A DNA stretch of 64,000 nucleotides from Gammaproteobacteria bacterium (GCA_029862005.1 JAOTYD010000002.1:186001-250000), one strand, 5' to 3'. Positions 26,355 to 38,104 are shown, counted from the stretch's first letter. The notes: generated by a model not told the origin, from the letters alone. Translations and numbers: made by a program.

Positions 26355-28523
26355 TTACTCAAGTGTCAGGATTAAAGTCGCTAAAGGCGGCAAGGTCAAA
26401 CTCAAGGAATGGTCGCGTCCATGCACGGCAATCACTTCGGAGCTGACCTCACCGAGGTTGCCGACGCCGCTGCCACCGTAGACGCTGGCGTCGCTGTTGA
26501 TTCGCTCCCGGTAGCGGCCCGCCACCGGCACACCGATACGATAACTGCTGCGGATCACCGGCGTCATGTTGCACACCGCAACCACCAGGTCGGCAGGATT
26601 CGAGCCGCGGCGTAAAAACGCAATCACGCCCTGCACGTTATCGCTACAGTCGATCCATTCGAAGCCCTCGGCACTGAAGTCTTTCTGGTAGAGCGCAGCG
26701 GTATCGCGATAAAAATGGTTCAAGTCTTGCACCAGGCGCTGGATACCGGCGTGCTCGGGTTGATCGAGCAAATGCCAGTCGAGCGAAATATCATGATTCC
26801 ATTCGCGCTTCTGCGCGAATTCACCACCCATGAAAAGCAATTTCTTGCCCGGATGCGTGTACATGAATGCGTAGTAAAGCCGAAGATTTGAAAATGCCTG
26901 CCATTCGTCCCCGGGCATACGTGCGATCAAGGAACCCTTGCCGTGCACCACTTCGTCGTGAGAAAGCGGCAGGATAAAGTTTTCGCTGAACGCGTACAGC
27001 AGCCCGAATGTCAGCTTGTCGTGGTGGTAGCGTCGATGCACCGGGTCCTCGCCGAAGTAGCCCAGGCTATCGTGCATCCAGCCCATGTTCCACTTGTAAC
27101 TGAAACCGAGTCCACCCGCGTAAACCGGATGCGAGACGCCCGGCCAGGCAGTCGATTCTTCCGCCATGGTGACCGCGCCGCTGGCATGCACCTGTTCATT
27201 CATCAGGCGTAAAAATGCTACTGCCTCCAGGTTTTCATTGCCGCCGTATTGATTCGGTATCCATTCACCCCGTGCGCGCGAGTAGTCGAGGTAGAGCATC
27301 GACGCGACGGCATCGACCCGCAACGCATCGATGTGGTATTCCTCGACCCAGAACAGGGCGTTGGCGATCAGGTAGTTGACAACCTCGGGGCGGCCGAAAT
27401 TAAAAATCAGCGTACCCCAATCAGGATGTGCCCCCTGGCGCGGGTCGGCATGTTCGTAGAGATGCGTTCCGTCGAACTGGCCGAGGCCGAAGTCGTCGCG
27501 CGGAAAATGCGCCGGGACCCAGTCCATGATCACGCCAATGCCCTGTTGATGACAGCTATCAACGAAAAACTTGAAATCTTCCGGGTTACCGAAACGGGAG
27601 GTCGGTGCAAACAATCCGACGGGCTGGTAGCCCCAGGAACCTTCGAAGGGGTGTTCGCTCACCGGCAACAGTTCGATATGGGTATAACCCATGTCCCTGG
27701 CATAAGGCACGAGGCTTGAGGCGAGTTCACGGTAGCTCAATACCTGGTTGCCGTCAGCCTGCCTGCGCCAGGAGCCGAGATGAACCTCGTAAATCGACAT
27801 GGGCTGATCGAGCGTGCTGCTATTACGCCGGTTGCCGATCCAGTCAGCATCCTGCCAATGGTAGTCATCGTCGTACACGATCGACGCGTTACCCGGTGCC
27901 TGTTCCATTTGGCGCGCGAAAGGATCTGCCTTCAGCGGTAATCGCTTTCCGTCGGCGTCGAGTATCTCGTACTTGTAGTAATCACCGGGACAAAGACTCG
28001 GGATAAAGATATCCCAGACACCACCCGTAGGGTGGCGCCGCATCGGGTGGCGACGACCGTCCCAGCCGTTGAACAGGCCGATCACGCTGACGCGACTTGC
28101 AGCAGGCGCCCACACCGCGAAATGCACACCCTTGACGCCGTCGATTTCAATAACGTGGGCACCGAGTTTGTCCACGAGGTTTCGCAGTTTCCCTTCCCGC
28201 ATCAAGTGGCGGTCGAGATCACCAAACGGTGACGCGAAACGGTAGGGATCTTCGATGACGTAACTGTGATCGTTTTCAAACAGGCGTAGCCGATAGGAAG
28301 CAATCGGCAAAGGCAGACGCGCTTCGAACAGGCCATCGCCATGCACCCGCTGCATCTTCACCAGCACTTCGTCGTTGGCATCGACGAGCTCCATCGCCCG
28401 GACCTGTGGTTGCCAGCTGCGCACCGTCCAGTTTTTTCTGGCGCCATGCGGGCCCAGAATTTTAAACGGGTCACCGTGCCGGCCTTGCGCAATGGATTCG
28501 TAATTGGATTCCAGGGTTGCCAT
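26355..28523 (-). CDS. glgB: 1,4-alpha-glucan branching enzyme
   Basis: Creates alpha-1,6 branches by transferring glucan segments. The 722-residue GH13 protein has the N-terminal N1/CBM48 modules ('[12 protein letters not shown]', '[22 protein letters not shown]'). The barrel shows '[22 protein letters not shown]', '[13 protein letters not shown]', '[18 protein letters not shown]' (nucleophile), '[12 protein letters not shown]' (acid/base) and '[14 protein letters not shown]'. The N-terminus is the long type found in gammaproteobacteria. It is 12 bases downstream of glgA. Confidence 0.98.
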   Translation of the reverse strand: MATLESNYESIAQGRHGDPFKILGPHGARKNWTVRSWQPQVRAMELVDANDEVLVKMQRVHGDGLFEARLPLPIASYRLRLFENDHSYVIEDPYRFASPFGDLDRHLMREGKLRNLVDKLGAHVIEIDGVKGVHFAVWAPAASRVSVIGLFNGWDGRRHPMRRHPTGGVWDIFIPSLCPGDYYKYEILDADGKRLPLKADPFARQMEQAPGNASIVYDDDYHWQDADWIGNRRNSSTLDQPMSIYEVHLGSWRRQADGNQVLSYRELASSLVPYARDMGYTHIELLPVSEHPFEGSWGYQPVGLFAPTSRFGNPEDFKFFVDSCHQQGIGVIMDWVPAHFPRDDFGLGQFDGTHLYEHADPRQGAHPDWGTLIFNFGRPEVVNYLIANALFWVEEYHIDALRVDAVASMLYLDYSRARGEWIPNQYGGNENLEAVAFLRLMNEQVHASGAVTMAEESTAWPGVSHPVYAGGLGFSYKWNMGWMHDSLGYFGEDPVHRRYHHDKLTFGLLYAFSENFILPLSHDEVVHGKGSLIARMPGDEWQAFSNLRLYYAFMYTHPGKKLLFMGGEFAQKREWNHDISLDWHLLDQPEHAGIQRLVQDLNHFYRDTAALYQKDFSAEGFEWIDCSDNVQGVIAFLRRGSNPADLVVAVCNMTPVIRSSYRIGVPVAGRYRERINSDASVYGGSGVGNLGEVSSEVIAVHGRDHSLSLTLPPLATLILTLE

Positions 28524-28535
28524 GAGTCTGGTAGT

Positions 28536-30094
28536 TTATTTTTTCTGGTAAAGATGTTTCAAATAGGCATCGATGCTGTCGGCCCACTCGAATCTCGCGG
28601 CGGCGGCGGCCTTGCGCATGGACTGCCACCTGCCGGATTTTTTCTTAAACTGGGCAAGTGCACGCTGCACGGTCTTGACCAGCGCGTCGGCCTGTTCGGT
28701 CGGAGTTTCGCCGGTAAAGGCAAAACCAGTACTGTTATCTTTAACCGTATCGCGCAACCCGCCAACATGATGCACCAGGCAGGGCTGGCCTGCGCGCAGG
28801 GCCAGCATCTGGCTGATACCACAGGGTTCAAAAGAACTCGGCATGAAAAACAGGTCACCCTGCCCGTAGAGGGCTTCGGCAAGCTCGTCAGAGTACCCGC
28901 GCAGGAAGATGAAATTGCGGTGGGTTGCCATGGTCGCGTTTAAAAACTGCTCGCACTCGGGGTCACCCGAGCCAATCATCAGCAGCATACCTTCGTCGTC
29001 CAGTGCCTCGAGCGCCAGGTGCAACGCGGGTTGACCCGAAGTGGCTGGCTCGCGCATCAGGCCGACCTTCTGTTCGGTAATCCGACCAACGCTGGTGAGT
29101 AACATTGTCGGGCGTTTATCGGTGAGCCGCTCGAGCGAGTGATGTGCGATAAAATGCGTACTGGCCAGCTCCGTATTGAGACTCGCCCACTGCAGGATCA
29201 ATTCGCGCATGCGCTGCAGTAAGGATGGCCAGTCGGGCAATGCCGGTGCAACCGCTGCCGGGTATTCGCAACCGTTGAGGATTCCGAACAGGCGCTTGTC
29301 ATCGCTGGCCTTGCGCAGATCCAGTTCGAGACCCTCGCCACCGTGGCGCCCATGGTCGGGATCCTCCGGCCGCAGGATTTCCTCGGCATAACTCGGCGAT
29401 ACCGTGTGTACCACATCGGCGAGACGGATTGCGCTGGCCATGGGATTAACGCAGTCCGACCAGCGCGGGTCGGCCAGTTGACTGCGCTCGTAAACCAGGT
29501 CCGGGTACCACTCCTCGAGCGACGAGTCATCATTGGCAAAGGGTCGAACGCCCTGCACCGCAAGGTTATGGATGCTGTACACGCAGCGCAACTTCTGCAG
29601 TGCGCGATGACCAGTGTCATAACGCCGTAGAATAGCCAGGAAGGCCGTGTGCCAGTCGTTCAGGTGCAGCACGTCGAGATCGGCGAAAACTTTTTGTTCT
29701 ACGGCTTCGGCAACGGCCAGGCAAAACAGCGCAAACTTGCCGGCATCGGTTTTAAAAGGTTGCCCGGGTGGATCGTCGCAATAGATTTTACCGACACCAC
29801 AACTGCTGAATAAGGGATGCTCAACGACGTAATGCTGAACCTTGTCGGTGCCAATCCCGTCCAGTCGGTATAGTTTCAGCTTTTCGGTAGCGCCGCCAAA
29901 ATTCACCTTGAGGGTTTGCAAGGGCTTCGCAGCTGCCAGGTTGCCGAACACGCCATAAGCCGGGGTGACGACCGAAACCGGACATTTGCGGCGCGCCAGT
30001 GCCGTTGGAATGTCATGCACGACATCACCAATACCGCCAACCTTGCCACCCGGTAAAGCGCCGTTTTCGGCCGCGACCATGAGAATGTGCGTCA

Positions 30095-30095
<1 letters not shown>
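28536..30095 (-). CDS. glgA: Glycogen synthase (ADP-glucose)
   Basis: GT5 glycosyltransferase elongating alpha-1,4-glucan from ADP-glucose. The N-terminal substrate loop 'GGKVGGIGDVVHD' (Lys18) takes the place of the usual K-x-G-G-L, and 'LNDWHTAFLAI' and 'VHTVSPSYAEEI' are conserved. The C-terminal domain has 'GRITEQKVGLM' and 'MPSSFEPCGISQMLALRAG', with the conserved Glu. At 519 residues it is slightly longer than the E. coli enzyme. Its ATG coincides with the end of pgm (1-base overlap). Confidence 0.96.
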
Positions 30096-31750
<1,655 letters not shown>

Positions 31751-33025
31751 CTACCTTCTTGCGTGGGTCGGCTGATTCAACATATCGGGCGTTACCAGGA
31801 CAATGCCTTTTTCGGTGACCCGAAAACCGCGCTGTTTATCCTGTTCAGGGTCTTCGCCAATCACCATGTCGGGCTCAATCGTACAACCTCGATCGATGAT
31901 GGCCTTGTTGATGCGGACGTTACGGCCGATTTCGACATCGGGCATAATAACGCTATCGTGTATTTCGCCGAAGGAATGAATCCTGACGTTGGAGAACAGC
32001 AACGAGTTCTTGACCAGTGAACCCGAAATCACGCAACCACCCGAAACCATCGAGTCGATTGCCACGCCGCGACGGTCTTCCCGGTCAAATACGAACTTGG
32101 CCGGCGGCAGCTGCACCTGGTGCGTCAGGATCGGCCAACTGGAATCGTAAAGGTTCAGCTCGGGTGTCACGTTAACGAGCTCCATGTTGGCTTCCCAGAA
32201 AGCATCCAGCGTGCCGACATCCCGCCAGTAGGTGCGTTCTCCGGTGTCCATGTCGCGAAACGGGTACGCGAATACCTGATACTTTTCGATAATCGACGGG
32301 ATAATGTCTTTGCCGAAATCGTGTCCGGATTTTGAGTCGTCGGCATCCTTGATCAATTGCTCGTACAGGAACTCGGTGTTGAACAGGTAGTTTCCCATCG
32401 ACGCCAGGCAGAGTCCCGGCTGCCCGGGCATCGGCGCTGGATTGGCCGGTTTTTCATTGAACTCGATGATACGACCGGATTCGTTGACGGTCATGACGCC
32501 AAAGGCGTCGGCTGCTTCCTCGAGTGGCACTTCGAGACAGGCGATCGTCATATCAGCCCTGGTTTTCGCATGCGTGGCGATCAGGTCGCCATAGTCCATT
32601 TTGTAAATATGATCACCCGATAAAATCAGCACGTATTCAGGTTGGTGCGTACGCATGATATCGAGGTTTTGATAGACCGCGTCGGCGGTGCCCAGGTACC
32701 ACTCGCCGCCGGCACGCTGCGAAGCGGGGAGTATTTCCACGAATTCGTCCAGCTCGCTATCGAATCGGCTCCAGCCGCGAACCAGGTGCCTGATCAGGGA
32801 ATGGGCCTTGTACTGCGTCAACACACCTATCCGGCGAATACCCGAGTTGATGCAGTTCGACAGCGGGAAATCGATAATGCGGAACTTGCCGCCAAAGGGG
32901 ACCGCGGGCTTGGCGCGCCAGTCGGTCAGTTCGTAGAGTCGGGAGCCGCGGCCCCCGGCAAGCACCAGCGCGAGCGTCTGGCGGGTGAGGCGACTGACAA
33001 AGCGTGTATGGTTCTGAGTTTTCAT
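31751..33025 (-). CDS. glgC: Glucose-1-phosphate adenylyltransferase (ADP-glucose pyrophosphorylase)
   Basis: Makes ADP-glucose from ATP and glucose-1-phosphate, the committed and normally allosterically controlled step. The N-terminal '[17 protein letters not shown]' is the nucleotide loop. '[24 protein letters not shown]', '[12 protein letters not shown]', '[13 protein letters not shown]' and '[15 protein letters not shown]' follow, with a left-handed beta-helix at the C-terminus. I choose ATG 33025 (424 residues, close to the family length); the frame extends to a TTG at 33091, adding 22 unlike residues. It is the first gene of the operon, so its leader probably holds the promoter. Confidence 0.95.
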   Translation of the reverse strand: MKTQNHTRFVSRLTRQTLALVLAGGRGSRLYELTDWRAKPAVPFGGKFRIIDFPLSNCINSGIRRIGVLTQYKAHSLIRHLVRGWSRFDSELDEFVEILPASQRAGGEWYLGTADAVYQNLDIMRTHQPEYVLILSGDHIYKMDYGDLIATHAKTRADMTIACLEVPLEEAADAFGVMTVNESGRIIEFNEKPANPAPMPGQPGLCLASMGNYLFNTEFLYEQLIKDADDSKSGHDFGKDIIPSIIEKYQVFAYPFRDMDTGERTYWRDVGTLDAFWEANMELVNVTPELNLYDSSWPILTHQVQLPPAKFVFDREDRRGVAIDSMVSGGCVISGSLVKNSLLFSNVRIHSFGEIHDSVIMPDVEIGRNVRINKAIIDRGCTIEPDMVIGEDPEQDKQRGFRVTEKGIVLVTPDMLNQPTHARR

Positions 33026-33239
33026 ATGGTTACAGGCAGGACTCTGAATACGGTACCGGTCGCACCTCAGTTCGGCCTTTAAATCGGCCAATGGTACTAG
33101 GTTGAAGCGAAAAAGATACCTCCGGCCTTGGATCGATCTCGATAAACGTTTGATATTACAGACAATACGCCGATCTGCTAGACGACCGAAATCTTGATTA
33201 ACGATCTAACCTGGTAATCACCGAGGACCCTGTTTGCAC

Positions 33240-33578
33240 TCAAATTGTGCAAGCGCGAAGCGCTGAAATTTTCTCTCTGCAAGCGACTATTGACGCAATT
33301 GTGCCCTGAGCACTGTAAGTCGAGGAGGCGGTATCGCCACCACGGCCGGTCCAATTGGTACGAAAGAATTCGCCACAAGCCCGGTCGGTACACTCGTAGG
33401 TATGCGCGCCGAAATAATCCCTTTGTGCCTGCAGCAGGTTGGCGGGCAGGCGTTCCGAACGGTAACCATCGAAATAACTCAGCGTGGATGTTTCGACGGC
33501 TTCACGCATCAGTAAATAGCCCTGTGCGTAAGACACGATTTTCGAAGCCAGCAACGCTTGTCGAATATCATCGATAAA
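33240..33578 (-). pseudogene. gnd: Remnant of decarboxylating 6-phosphogluconate dehydrogenase
   Basis: The reading frame contains two pieces of 6PGDH joined directly. '[20 protein letters not shown]' matches the start of the all-helical domain, and '[20 protein letters not shown]' followed by 'YFGAHTYE' and 'TNWTGRGG' matches the extreme C-terminus of the intact enzyme. The whole NADP-binding domain and most of the helical domain between the pieces are missing. The last ~20 residues before the stop do not look like the family. No start codon is in a sensible place. The remnant sits between the glycogen operon and arsC and suggests loss of an oxidative pentose-phosphate gene copy from this locus. 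Confidence 0.82.
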
Positions 33579-33595
33579 AGTTGAATATCGGTAAT

Positions 33596-34003
33596 TCAGA
33601 CCTGCCGGCTTAAGGTCTTGATCTCCTCGATCAGTCGGATTACGTTGTCCTTGATCGTATTACGAACCTCACCAAATCCGACCTCGTCCATATGTTTTGG
33701 GTCCGGTATCAGCCAGTCCTGTCTATTTTTCGCCCGCACAAAGGGGCATTCGTCACCACAACCCATGGTAATAACATATTCGAACTCTACTTGTGGAATG
33801 TCATCCAACGATTTTGATTCGTGGGCCATCAAGTCATATCCAATATCATGCATGGCGCTTATGGCTTTTTCATTTACAAAACCTGAGGGGCGTGAACCAC
33901 TTGAGTATGAGTCGATTACGCCTGTCCCATAAATTTTTGCGAATGCTTCTGCCATCTGACTGCGACAGGAATTTTCAATGCAAACGAACAGGACTTTTTT
34001 CAT
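33596..34003 (-). CDS. arsC: Arsenate reductase, low-molecular-weight phosphatase type (ArsC)
   Basis: Reduces arsenate to arsenite using a thiol relay (thioredoxin-type family). The 135-residue protein starts '[20 protein letters not shown]', with the C-x5-R phosphate-binding loop, and has the later '[11 protein letters not shown]' cysteine pair and 'WLIPDPKH' with the general-acid Asp. The resolving cysteines in 'GCGDEC' fit arsenate reductase rather than a protein tyrosine phosphatase. The start at 34003 is preferred over 34012 because a purine-rich GGGGAT lies upstream at better spacing. No ars efflux gene or ArsR is nearby. Confidence 0.9.
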   Translation of the reverse strand: MKKVLFVCIENSCRSQMAEAFAKIYGTGVIDSYSSGSRPSGFVNEKAISAMHDIGYDLMAHESKSLDDIPQVEFEYVITMGCGDECPFVRAKNRQDWLIPDPKHMDEVGFGEVRNTIKDNVIRLIEEIKTLSRQV

Positions 34004-34145
34004 TAGCGACATCCCCGTGCTTTATTTGAAGAGCAAACAATACTCCATCACAAATCATATGATAATGACTGGTGTCAAAATACAAGGTTTACGGCTTGCG
34101 ATTAATAATGCTACTTTCGGCGTTTGATCAGCTGCCGGGTACTAC

Positions 34146-34763
34146 ATGTTTTACAAAACCAGCGAACCTCATGATCTACCGCATAATCCTTTTAAGAGTT
34201 GCGTGGCGCCGCGACCCATTGCCTGGGTGAGTTCAATCCATCCCGATGGGACGGTAAATCTCGCGCCCTTTAGTTTTTTTAACGCGATCGCGAGTGATCC
34301 ACCCATGGTGATGATTTCCTTTAATGGCTATCACGAGCATGGTGGCGAAAAAGACACCCTCTATAACATTAAATCGAGCGGTGAATTCGTCGTCAACATG
34401 GTGCCGCTGGCGCTCAAGGACGTAATGAATATCACCACCGCACCGGTGGCGCACGAGGTCGATGAACTGGCGCTTGCCGGGTTAACCACCGAGGACTCGG
34501 TGCTGGTGAAATCACCCCGCGTTAAGGAGGCTCCCATTCACCTGGAATGCACTTTGCACCAGGAAATCAAGCTCCCCTGCACGCTCGAGAACAGTATCAA
34601 TACCATGATCATCGGTAACGTAATTGGAGTTCATATCGAAGACGAAGTGCTCACCGACGGCATGGTCGACCTGTCAAAGATCCAGCCCCTTGCGCGTTTG
34701 GGTTACCTGCAATACAGCGCAGTCGAAGATCCGTTCGAAATGGTACGTCCGCAAGACGAGTAA
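34146..34763 (+). CDS. Flavin reductase-like (FMN-binding split barrel) protein
   Basis: A 205-residue split-barrel flavoprotein of the flavin reductase/DIM6-NTAB type. The motif 'KSCVAPRPIAWVSSI' opens the FMN site, followed by 'NLAPFSFFNAIASDPPMVMIS' and the 'DTLYNIKSSGEFVVNMV' strand-helix. It probably reduces FMN with NAD(P)H or serves as the reductase part of a two-component monooxygenase; no oxygenase partner is adjacent. It is convergent with the VOC gene with a 2-base gap. Confidence 0.9.
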   Translation: MFYKTSEPHDLPHNPFKSCVAPRPIAWVSSIHPDGTVNLAPFSFFNAIASDPPMVMISFNGYHEHGGEKDTLYNIKSSGEFVVNMVPLALKDVMNITTAPVAHEVDELALAGLTTEDSVLVKSPRVKEAPIHLECTLHQEIKLPCTLENSINTMIIGNVIGVHIEDEVLTDGMVDLSKIQPLARLGYLQYSAVEDPFEMVRPQDE

Positions 34764-34765
34764 CA

Positions 34766-35419
34766 TCAGCCGTTGTCTTCGACAGACAGCGACTCCAGAA
34801 ATCCCGACGGCAGGTTGGAAGCAAAACTGGCGAGTCCGTTTTTAAGGAAATGTTCGCGCATCGGTTGACCATTCCCGGTCAAGGCCCGCATTTCCGATTC
34901 GGGAGTCGATTTCTCGACGGACGGCCAATGGCCCGGCTGCAGCCCGGAACCTTCCGCGGCGATATCCAGCGGATCGTCCTCACTGATGGCGGGGGCCTGC
35001 TCCAGGTCCATGAACTGCCAGGTCGCCTCCAGCGGTATATTATTGTGCGGGTCATAAAAATAAATCGACCAGAACAAACCGTGATCGACCGCACCCTCGA
35101 CCTCGATTCCGGCGGCCTCGACGCGATCCTTGAGGGCAAATAAATCCTCCCTCGACTCCACGGCGAACGACACGTGATCAAATCCCAGTGGCAGGCTGGT
35201 GCGATCGCCGGGAAATTTTCGATTCATGACTGTCGCCCCATCATATTCGAAAAACGCAACATGGGTTTCCCCGTCGGCAAGCTGGAAGAAGTAATGCCGG
35301 TAACCATCGTGGCCAATCCCGGCGCTTAGTTTCAAACCCAGCAGATCCCGATAAAAACGAATGGTGGTCACCATGTCGTCAGTGATGAAAGCAAGATGGT
35401 TGATGCCCTGAAGACTCAT
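34766..35419 (-). CDS. VOC family (glyoxalase/bleomycin resistance/dioxygenase) protein
   Basis: A 217-residue vicinal-oxygen-chelate metalloprotein. The first beta-alpha-beta-beta-beta module has 'INHLAFITDDMVTTIRFYRD' with the metal His, and the second has 'GFDHVSFAVESREDLFALKD' with a second His and 'SIYFYDPHNNIPLEATW' with the conserved Glu. The ~60-residue C-terminal extension is polar and unique. Possible activities include glyoxalase-like isomerisation or extradiol cleavage; substrate unknown. A perfect palindrome lies about 120 bases upstream of its start. Confidence 0.9.
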   Translation of the reverse strand: MSLQGINHLAFITDDMVTTIRFYRDLLGLKLSAGIGHDGYRHYFFQLADGETHVAFFEYDGATVMNRKFPGDRTSLPLGFDHVSFAVESREDLFALKDRVEAAGIEVEGAVDHGLFWSIYFYDPHNNIPLEATWQFMDLEQAPAISEDDPLDIAAEGSGLQPGHWPSVEKSTPESEMRALTGNGQPMREHFLKNGLASFASNLPSGFLESLSVEDNG

Positions 35420-35539
35420 AGCGATGCCTCGTTTTTTCGATCTGAAATGCCTGTTGAGAGACTCCTGATTGAAAAGGCTATCACAAGTTTTATTGACAGG
35501 CTTGCGTATTTAGCTCCCGCTATACGCAGGCCGGCGCGC

Positions 35540-35557
35540 GGTCACAGGAATGTGACC
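35540..35557. promoter_or_regulatory. Perfect palindrome, candidate operator upstream of the VOC gene
   Basis: The half-sites GGTCACA and TGTGACC are separated by 4 bases and match perfectly. The element lies in the 245-base gap between the VOC gene and the HHH-repeat gene, about 120 bases upstream of the VOC start. The TCACA/TGTGA half-sites point outward, so it is not the usual CRP arrangement. A dimeric repressor site is possible. Confidence 0.4.
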
Positions 35558-35590
35558 TTCATGATAGTGATATTTACAGCCGGGATCGAA

Positions 35591-35616
35591 CCAGGGCTAA
35601 CAATATAATAGCCTGG
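35591..35616 (-). terminator. Hairpin downstream of the HHH-repeat gene
   Basis: An imperfect inverted repeat (CCAGGGCTA / TAGCCTGG, one bulged base, 9-base A/T-rich loop) lies about 50 bases beyond the stop of the minus-strand HHH-repeat gene. No T-run follows, so termination is only a guess. Confidence 0.3.
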
Positions 35617-35664
35617 GGTCCTCGAACCTGAGTTACTTTAAAACTGACTAGCTCAGATGCTCGA

Positions 35665-36369
35665 TTATTTTTTGCGCCTTTGAGTTGTTTTCTTCTTTGA
35701 CGAACTTTTCTTCGCTGGCTTCTTTTTCGGCGATCTCTTCTTTGCCGAACTCTTCTTTGCCGGCTTCTTTTTCAGCGGTCTCTTCTTTGGTGACTTCTTC
35801 TTCGACAGCTTCTGTTTCTTGAGCCTCTCCTTACGTAATTTCTCCTTGCGTTGTTTCTCCTTGCGCAGCTTCTCTTTGCGTTGTTTCTCTTTGCGTTGTT
35901 TCTCCTTGCGCAGCTTCTGTTTGCGTTGTTTCTCCTTACGCAGCTTCTCTTTGCGTTGTTTCTCCTTGCGCAGCTTCTGTTTGCGTTGTTTCTCCTTACG
36001 CAGCTTCTCTTTGCGTTGTTTCTCCTTGCGCAGCTTCTCCCTGCGTTGTTTCTCCTTGCGCAGCTTCTCTTTGCGTTGTTTTTCGCTCGTTTTCTTGGTT
36101 GATTTATTGACTGCGGCTTGCCTATGTTTTTGTAGGCCCCGGTTTACTGCGGTACTGGTGGCCCTGGTTCTGCCCGCACGAGAAGCAGAAACAATTCTCT
36201 TCGCCGCTGCAATCACTTTGGCGGACCGCACCTTGCCGAATCCCGGCACCTGGGCCAGTTTATCAACCGCGGCGCCTGCGATTCCCTCGGCTGTTTTGAA
36301 ACCATGCTTGATCAGAATTTTTCCGGTACTTGGACCGATGCCCTGTATATCAGTGATTGCTGTTGTCAT
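35665..36369 (-). CDS. Helix-hairpin-helix protein with long Lys/Arg-rich repeat tail (histone-H1-like)
   Basis: A 234-residue very basic protein, probably DNA- or RNA-binding. Residues ~1-60 form a tandem helix-hairpin-helix domain ('DIQGIGPSTGKILIKHGFKT' and 'LAQVPGFGKVRSAKVIAAA'), the sequence-independent DNA-binding fold. From about residue 95 the chain is a charged 10-residue repeat of the form K-E-K-(Q/L)-R that should form a single long helix. It ends in SPKK/AKKSS-type motifs like those of histone H1 C-terminal tails and AlgP-type proteins. The start at 36369 has a GGGGGAG ribosome site; the frame opens to 36429 without one. A nucleoid or polynucleotide-bridging role is inferred. Confidence 0.85.
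   Translation of the reverse strand: MTTAITDIQGIGPSTGKILIKHGFKTAEGIAGAAVDKLAQVPGFGKVRSAKVIAAAKRIVSASRAGRTRATSTAVNRGLQKHRQAAVNKSTKKTSEKQRKEKLRKEKQRREKLRKEKQRKEKLRKEKQRKQKLRKEKQRKEKLRKEKQRKQKLRKEKQRKEKQRKEKLRKEKQRKEKLRKERLKKQKLSKKKSPKKRPLKKKPAKKSSAKKRSPKKKPAKKSSSKKKTTQRRKK
35838..36090. repeat. 30-bp coding tandem repeat with a perfect 60-bp duplication
   Basis: Within the HHH-repeat gene a 30-base unit (10 codons, plus-strand form beginning cagcttct) repeats about eight times. Bases 35911-35970 and 35971-36030 are identical over 60 bases, a higher-order unit made of two slightly different 30-mers. The tract is therefore liable to length change by slippage or recombination, altering the charged tail in 10- or 20-residue steps. 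Confidence 0.9.
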
Positions 36370-36859
36370 TTTTTCTCCCCCTCGGAATAGGTGCCGATAA
36401 TTTTTAATCATCTTCAGGCTGTTTTGCAATTGACTAGTTGACCTGCATCAATACAAGAACAGGTTAAATCGGGAACAGGCATTGCTTCGATTGGCCGAAA
36501 AATGAGCAAATCACCCTCCCTGATAGACTGCTGCGATCAGGCAGCCACGGAGCTTGCCTGGTCGCGAACACTGTCCTTGTTCGGTAAATATTTTTCCTGA
36601 TACTCATGATATTCCCAAATTAACGGGACCAAACTGGTAAATCGAAATCGGCGGTTACTGTGCCACAGATCCCGCTGGAATCGGTCCCGGACAGGTGACG
36701 TGATTCCCGTCCCGCATACCCGATATTAACTATCCGGTTTCGATTGTTTCGGCTATCGATAAGTCGATTGGTATCGATCGAAATAATTCGTCGCTATCGG
36801 CAAATATTATCTCAAGACAATGCCTATACTCCCCCGGTATCGTCACAGGGAATTGCGCC
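36370..36859. other. 490-base intergenic region upstream of the MFS gene
   Basis: This lies between the divergent HHH-repeat and MFS genes, so promoters for both should be here. I see no recognisable gene or RNA. A 32-codon frame at 36502-36600 begins with ATG but has no ribosome site or known family. The part next to the MFS start is A/T-rich with several ATCGAT-type short palindromes around 36755-36780. Confidence 0.5.
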
Positions 36860-38104
36860 ATGTTCTTTCACCGAGGTACCCTCAGCCAAAATCCAAGCCA
36901 AGTACCCGGCGTTAGGGCGTTTGCAATCCTGTCAGGCATAGAAAGCGTATCCAGGGGTATACTGATCTCGGTTTTCCCGGTTTCGATGTATCGGATTTTC
37001 GAAGACGCTCAGCGGGTTTCGGAAGTCTATTTTATGATCGGCGTGCTATCGATGCTGGTGACTCTGCTTGTTCCTTGGGTAAGTCACTCGATACCGCGGC
37101 GCTGGCTATATACGCTTGCCGTTATCACCTTTATTGCCGCCGCGCTGCTTTGTGCCTGGTCGAGCACCTGGGTGTTCGCGGTAGGGTTGGCCCTGTTCAC
37201 CCTGTCCGGTGTCGTGATTTTTGTATGCTTTAACGCTTACATCATGGATTACGTCAACCGCGTAAAGCTCGGCGAATGCCAGGCCTTGCAGCTATTTTAC
37301 AGCGGTGCCGCGTGGACTATAGGGCCTTTTCTTGGCATCTGGTTGATGACGCAGTGGAAACCCGCGCCATTTATTCTGTCGGCGATCGCAGCCTGCCTGC
37401 TACTCGCTGTTTTCTGGTATTACCGACTTGGAAATGGCAAGGCGATTCATCGCGGTGCGGGCGTGCCACCGAATCCATTTGCCTACCTGTACCGGTTTCT
37501 GCGTCAACCCCGCCTGGTCTCCGGCTGGACGTTTGCGGTAATGAAGTCAAGCGGCTGGTGGGTATACATACTTTACCTGCCAATCTACGCGGTCGAAAAC
37601 GGCCATAGCGAACAACTCGGCGGCGCTTTGTTGTCATTATCAAACGCTTTCCTGTTCTTGACCCCGTTGATCATAAAAACCATGCGAGGCCGGGTTCGAC
37701 TGGCGATTATAATCGGTTTCCTGTGCAGCGGCACGCTGTTCCTCCTGGCCTCGACCGGGCTTTCAGGATCATCCGCCACAATTGCACTGCTGGTACTGGC
37801 ATCGCTATTCATGATTCTGCTCGATGTGTGCGCCGGATTACCCTTCCTGATGGCGGTTCGTCCTTCGCAAAGAACCGAGATGTCGGCGGTTTACTCTACC
37901 TACCGTGACGTATCGGGCGTCATCACACCGGGGGCTGCGAGTCTGGTTTTGATGTTTGCGCCGCTCAAAGCGATATTCGGATTAACCGCGGCCGGTTTTT
38001 TTGGTTGCGCATTTATTGCCAGCAAGCTGCACCCCAGGCTTGGCATGCAGCGCTACAAGCCACTGGAAATCGAGCCCCTACCCGCGAAAGCCACCAGCGG
38101 ATAA
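36860..38104 (+). CDS. Major facilitator superfamily transporter
   Basis: A 414-residue, ~12-helix inner-membrane transporter. After a short polar N-terminus the first helix pair flanks the MFS loop region (around 'MIGVLSMLVTLLVPWVSHSIPRRWL'). A central cytoplasmic loop 'GNGKAIHRGAGVPPNPF' separates the two halves. The C-terminal half has 'VRPSQRTEMSAVYSTYRDVSG', typical of drug/metabolite MFS proteins. An AGGGAA site precedes the ATG by 8 bases. It is followed after 78 bases by a DMSP-lyase-like gene in the same direction, so uptake of DMSP or export of its product is a reasonable but untested guess. Confidence 0.88.
   Translation: MFFHRGTLSQNPSQVPGVRAFAILSGIESVSRGILISVFPVSMYRIFEDAQRVSEVYFMIGVLSMLVTLLVPWVSHSIPRRWLYTLAVITFIAAALLCAWSSTWVFAVGLALFTLSGVVIFVCFNAYIMDYVNRVKLGECQALQLFYSGAAWTIGPFLGIWLMTQWKPAPFILSAIAACLLLAVFWYYRLGNGKAIHRGAGVPPNPFAYLYRFLRQPRLVSGWTFAVMKSSGWWVYILYLPIYAVENGHSEQLGGALLSLSNAFLFLTPLIIKTMRGRVRLAIIIGFLCSGTLFLLASTGLSGSSATIALLVLASLFMILLDVCAGLPFLMAVRPSQRTEMSAVYSTYRDVSGVITPGAASLVLMFAPLKAIFGLTAAGFFGCAFIASKLHPRLGMQRYKPLEIEPLPAKATSG

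Noticed and set aside
35570-35630. tRNA-like segment (GGTTCGATCCC on the minus strand)
   Set aside because: It resembles a T-arm, but no matching acceptor stem, D-arm or anticodon arm could be paired around it.
35838-36090. CRISPR array
   Set aside because: The 30-base units are contiguous without spacers and lie in frame within a coding sequence.
35819-36400. Leu/Arg/Ser/Phe-rich open frame antisense to the HHH-repeat gene
   Set aside because: It is the complement of the Lys/Arg repeat; periodicity alone keeps it open, and the HHH domain fixes the true strand.
36502-36600. 32-codon open frame in the gap before the MFS gene
   Set aside because: No ribosome site, no family and a length expected by chance.
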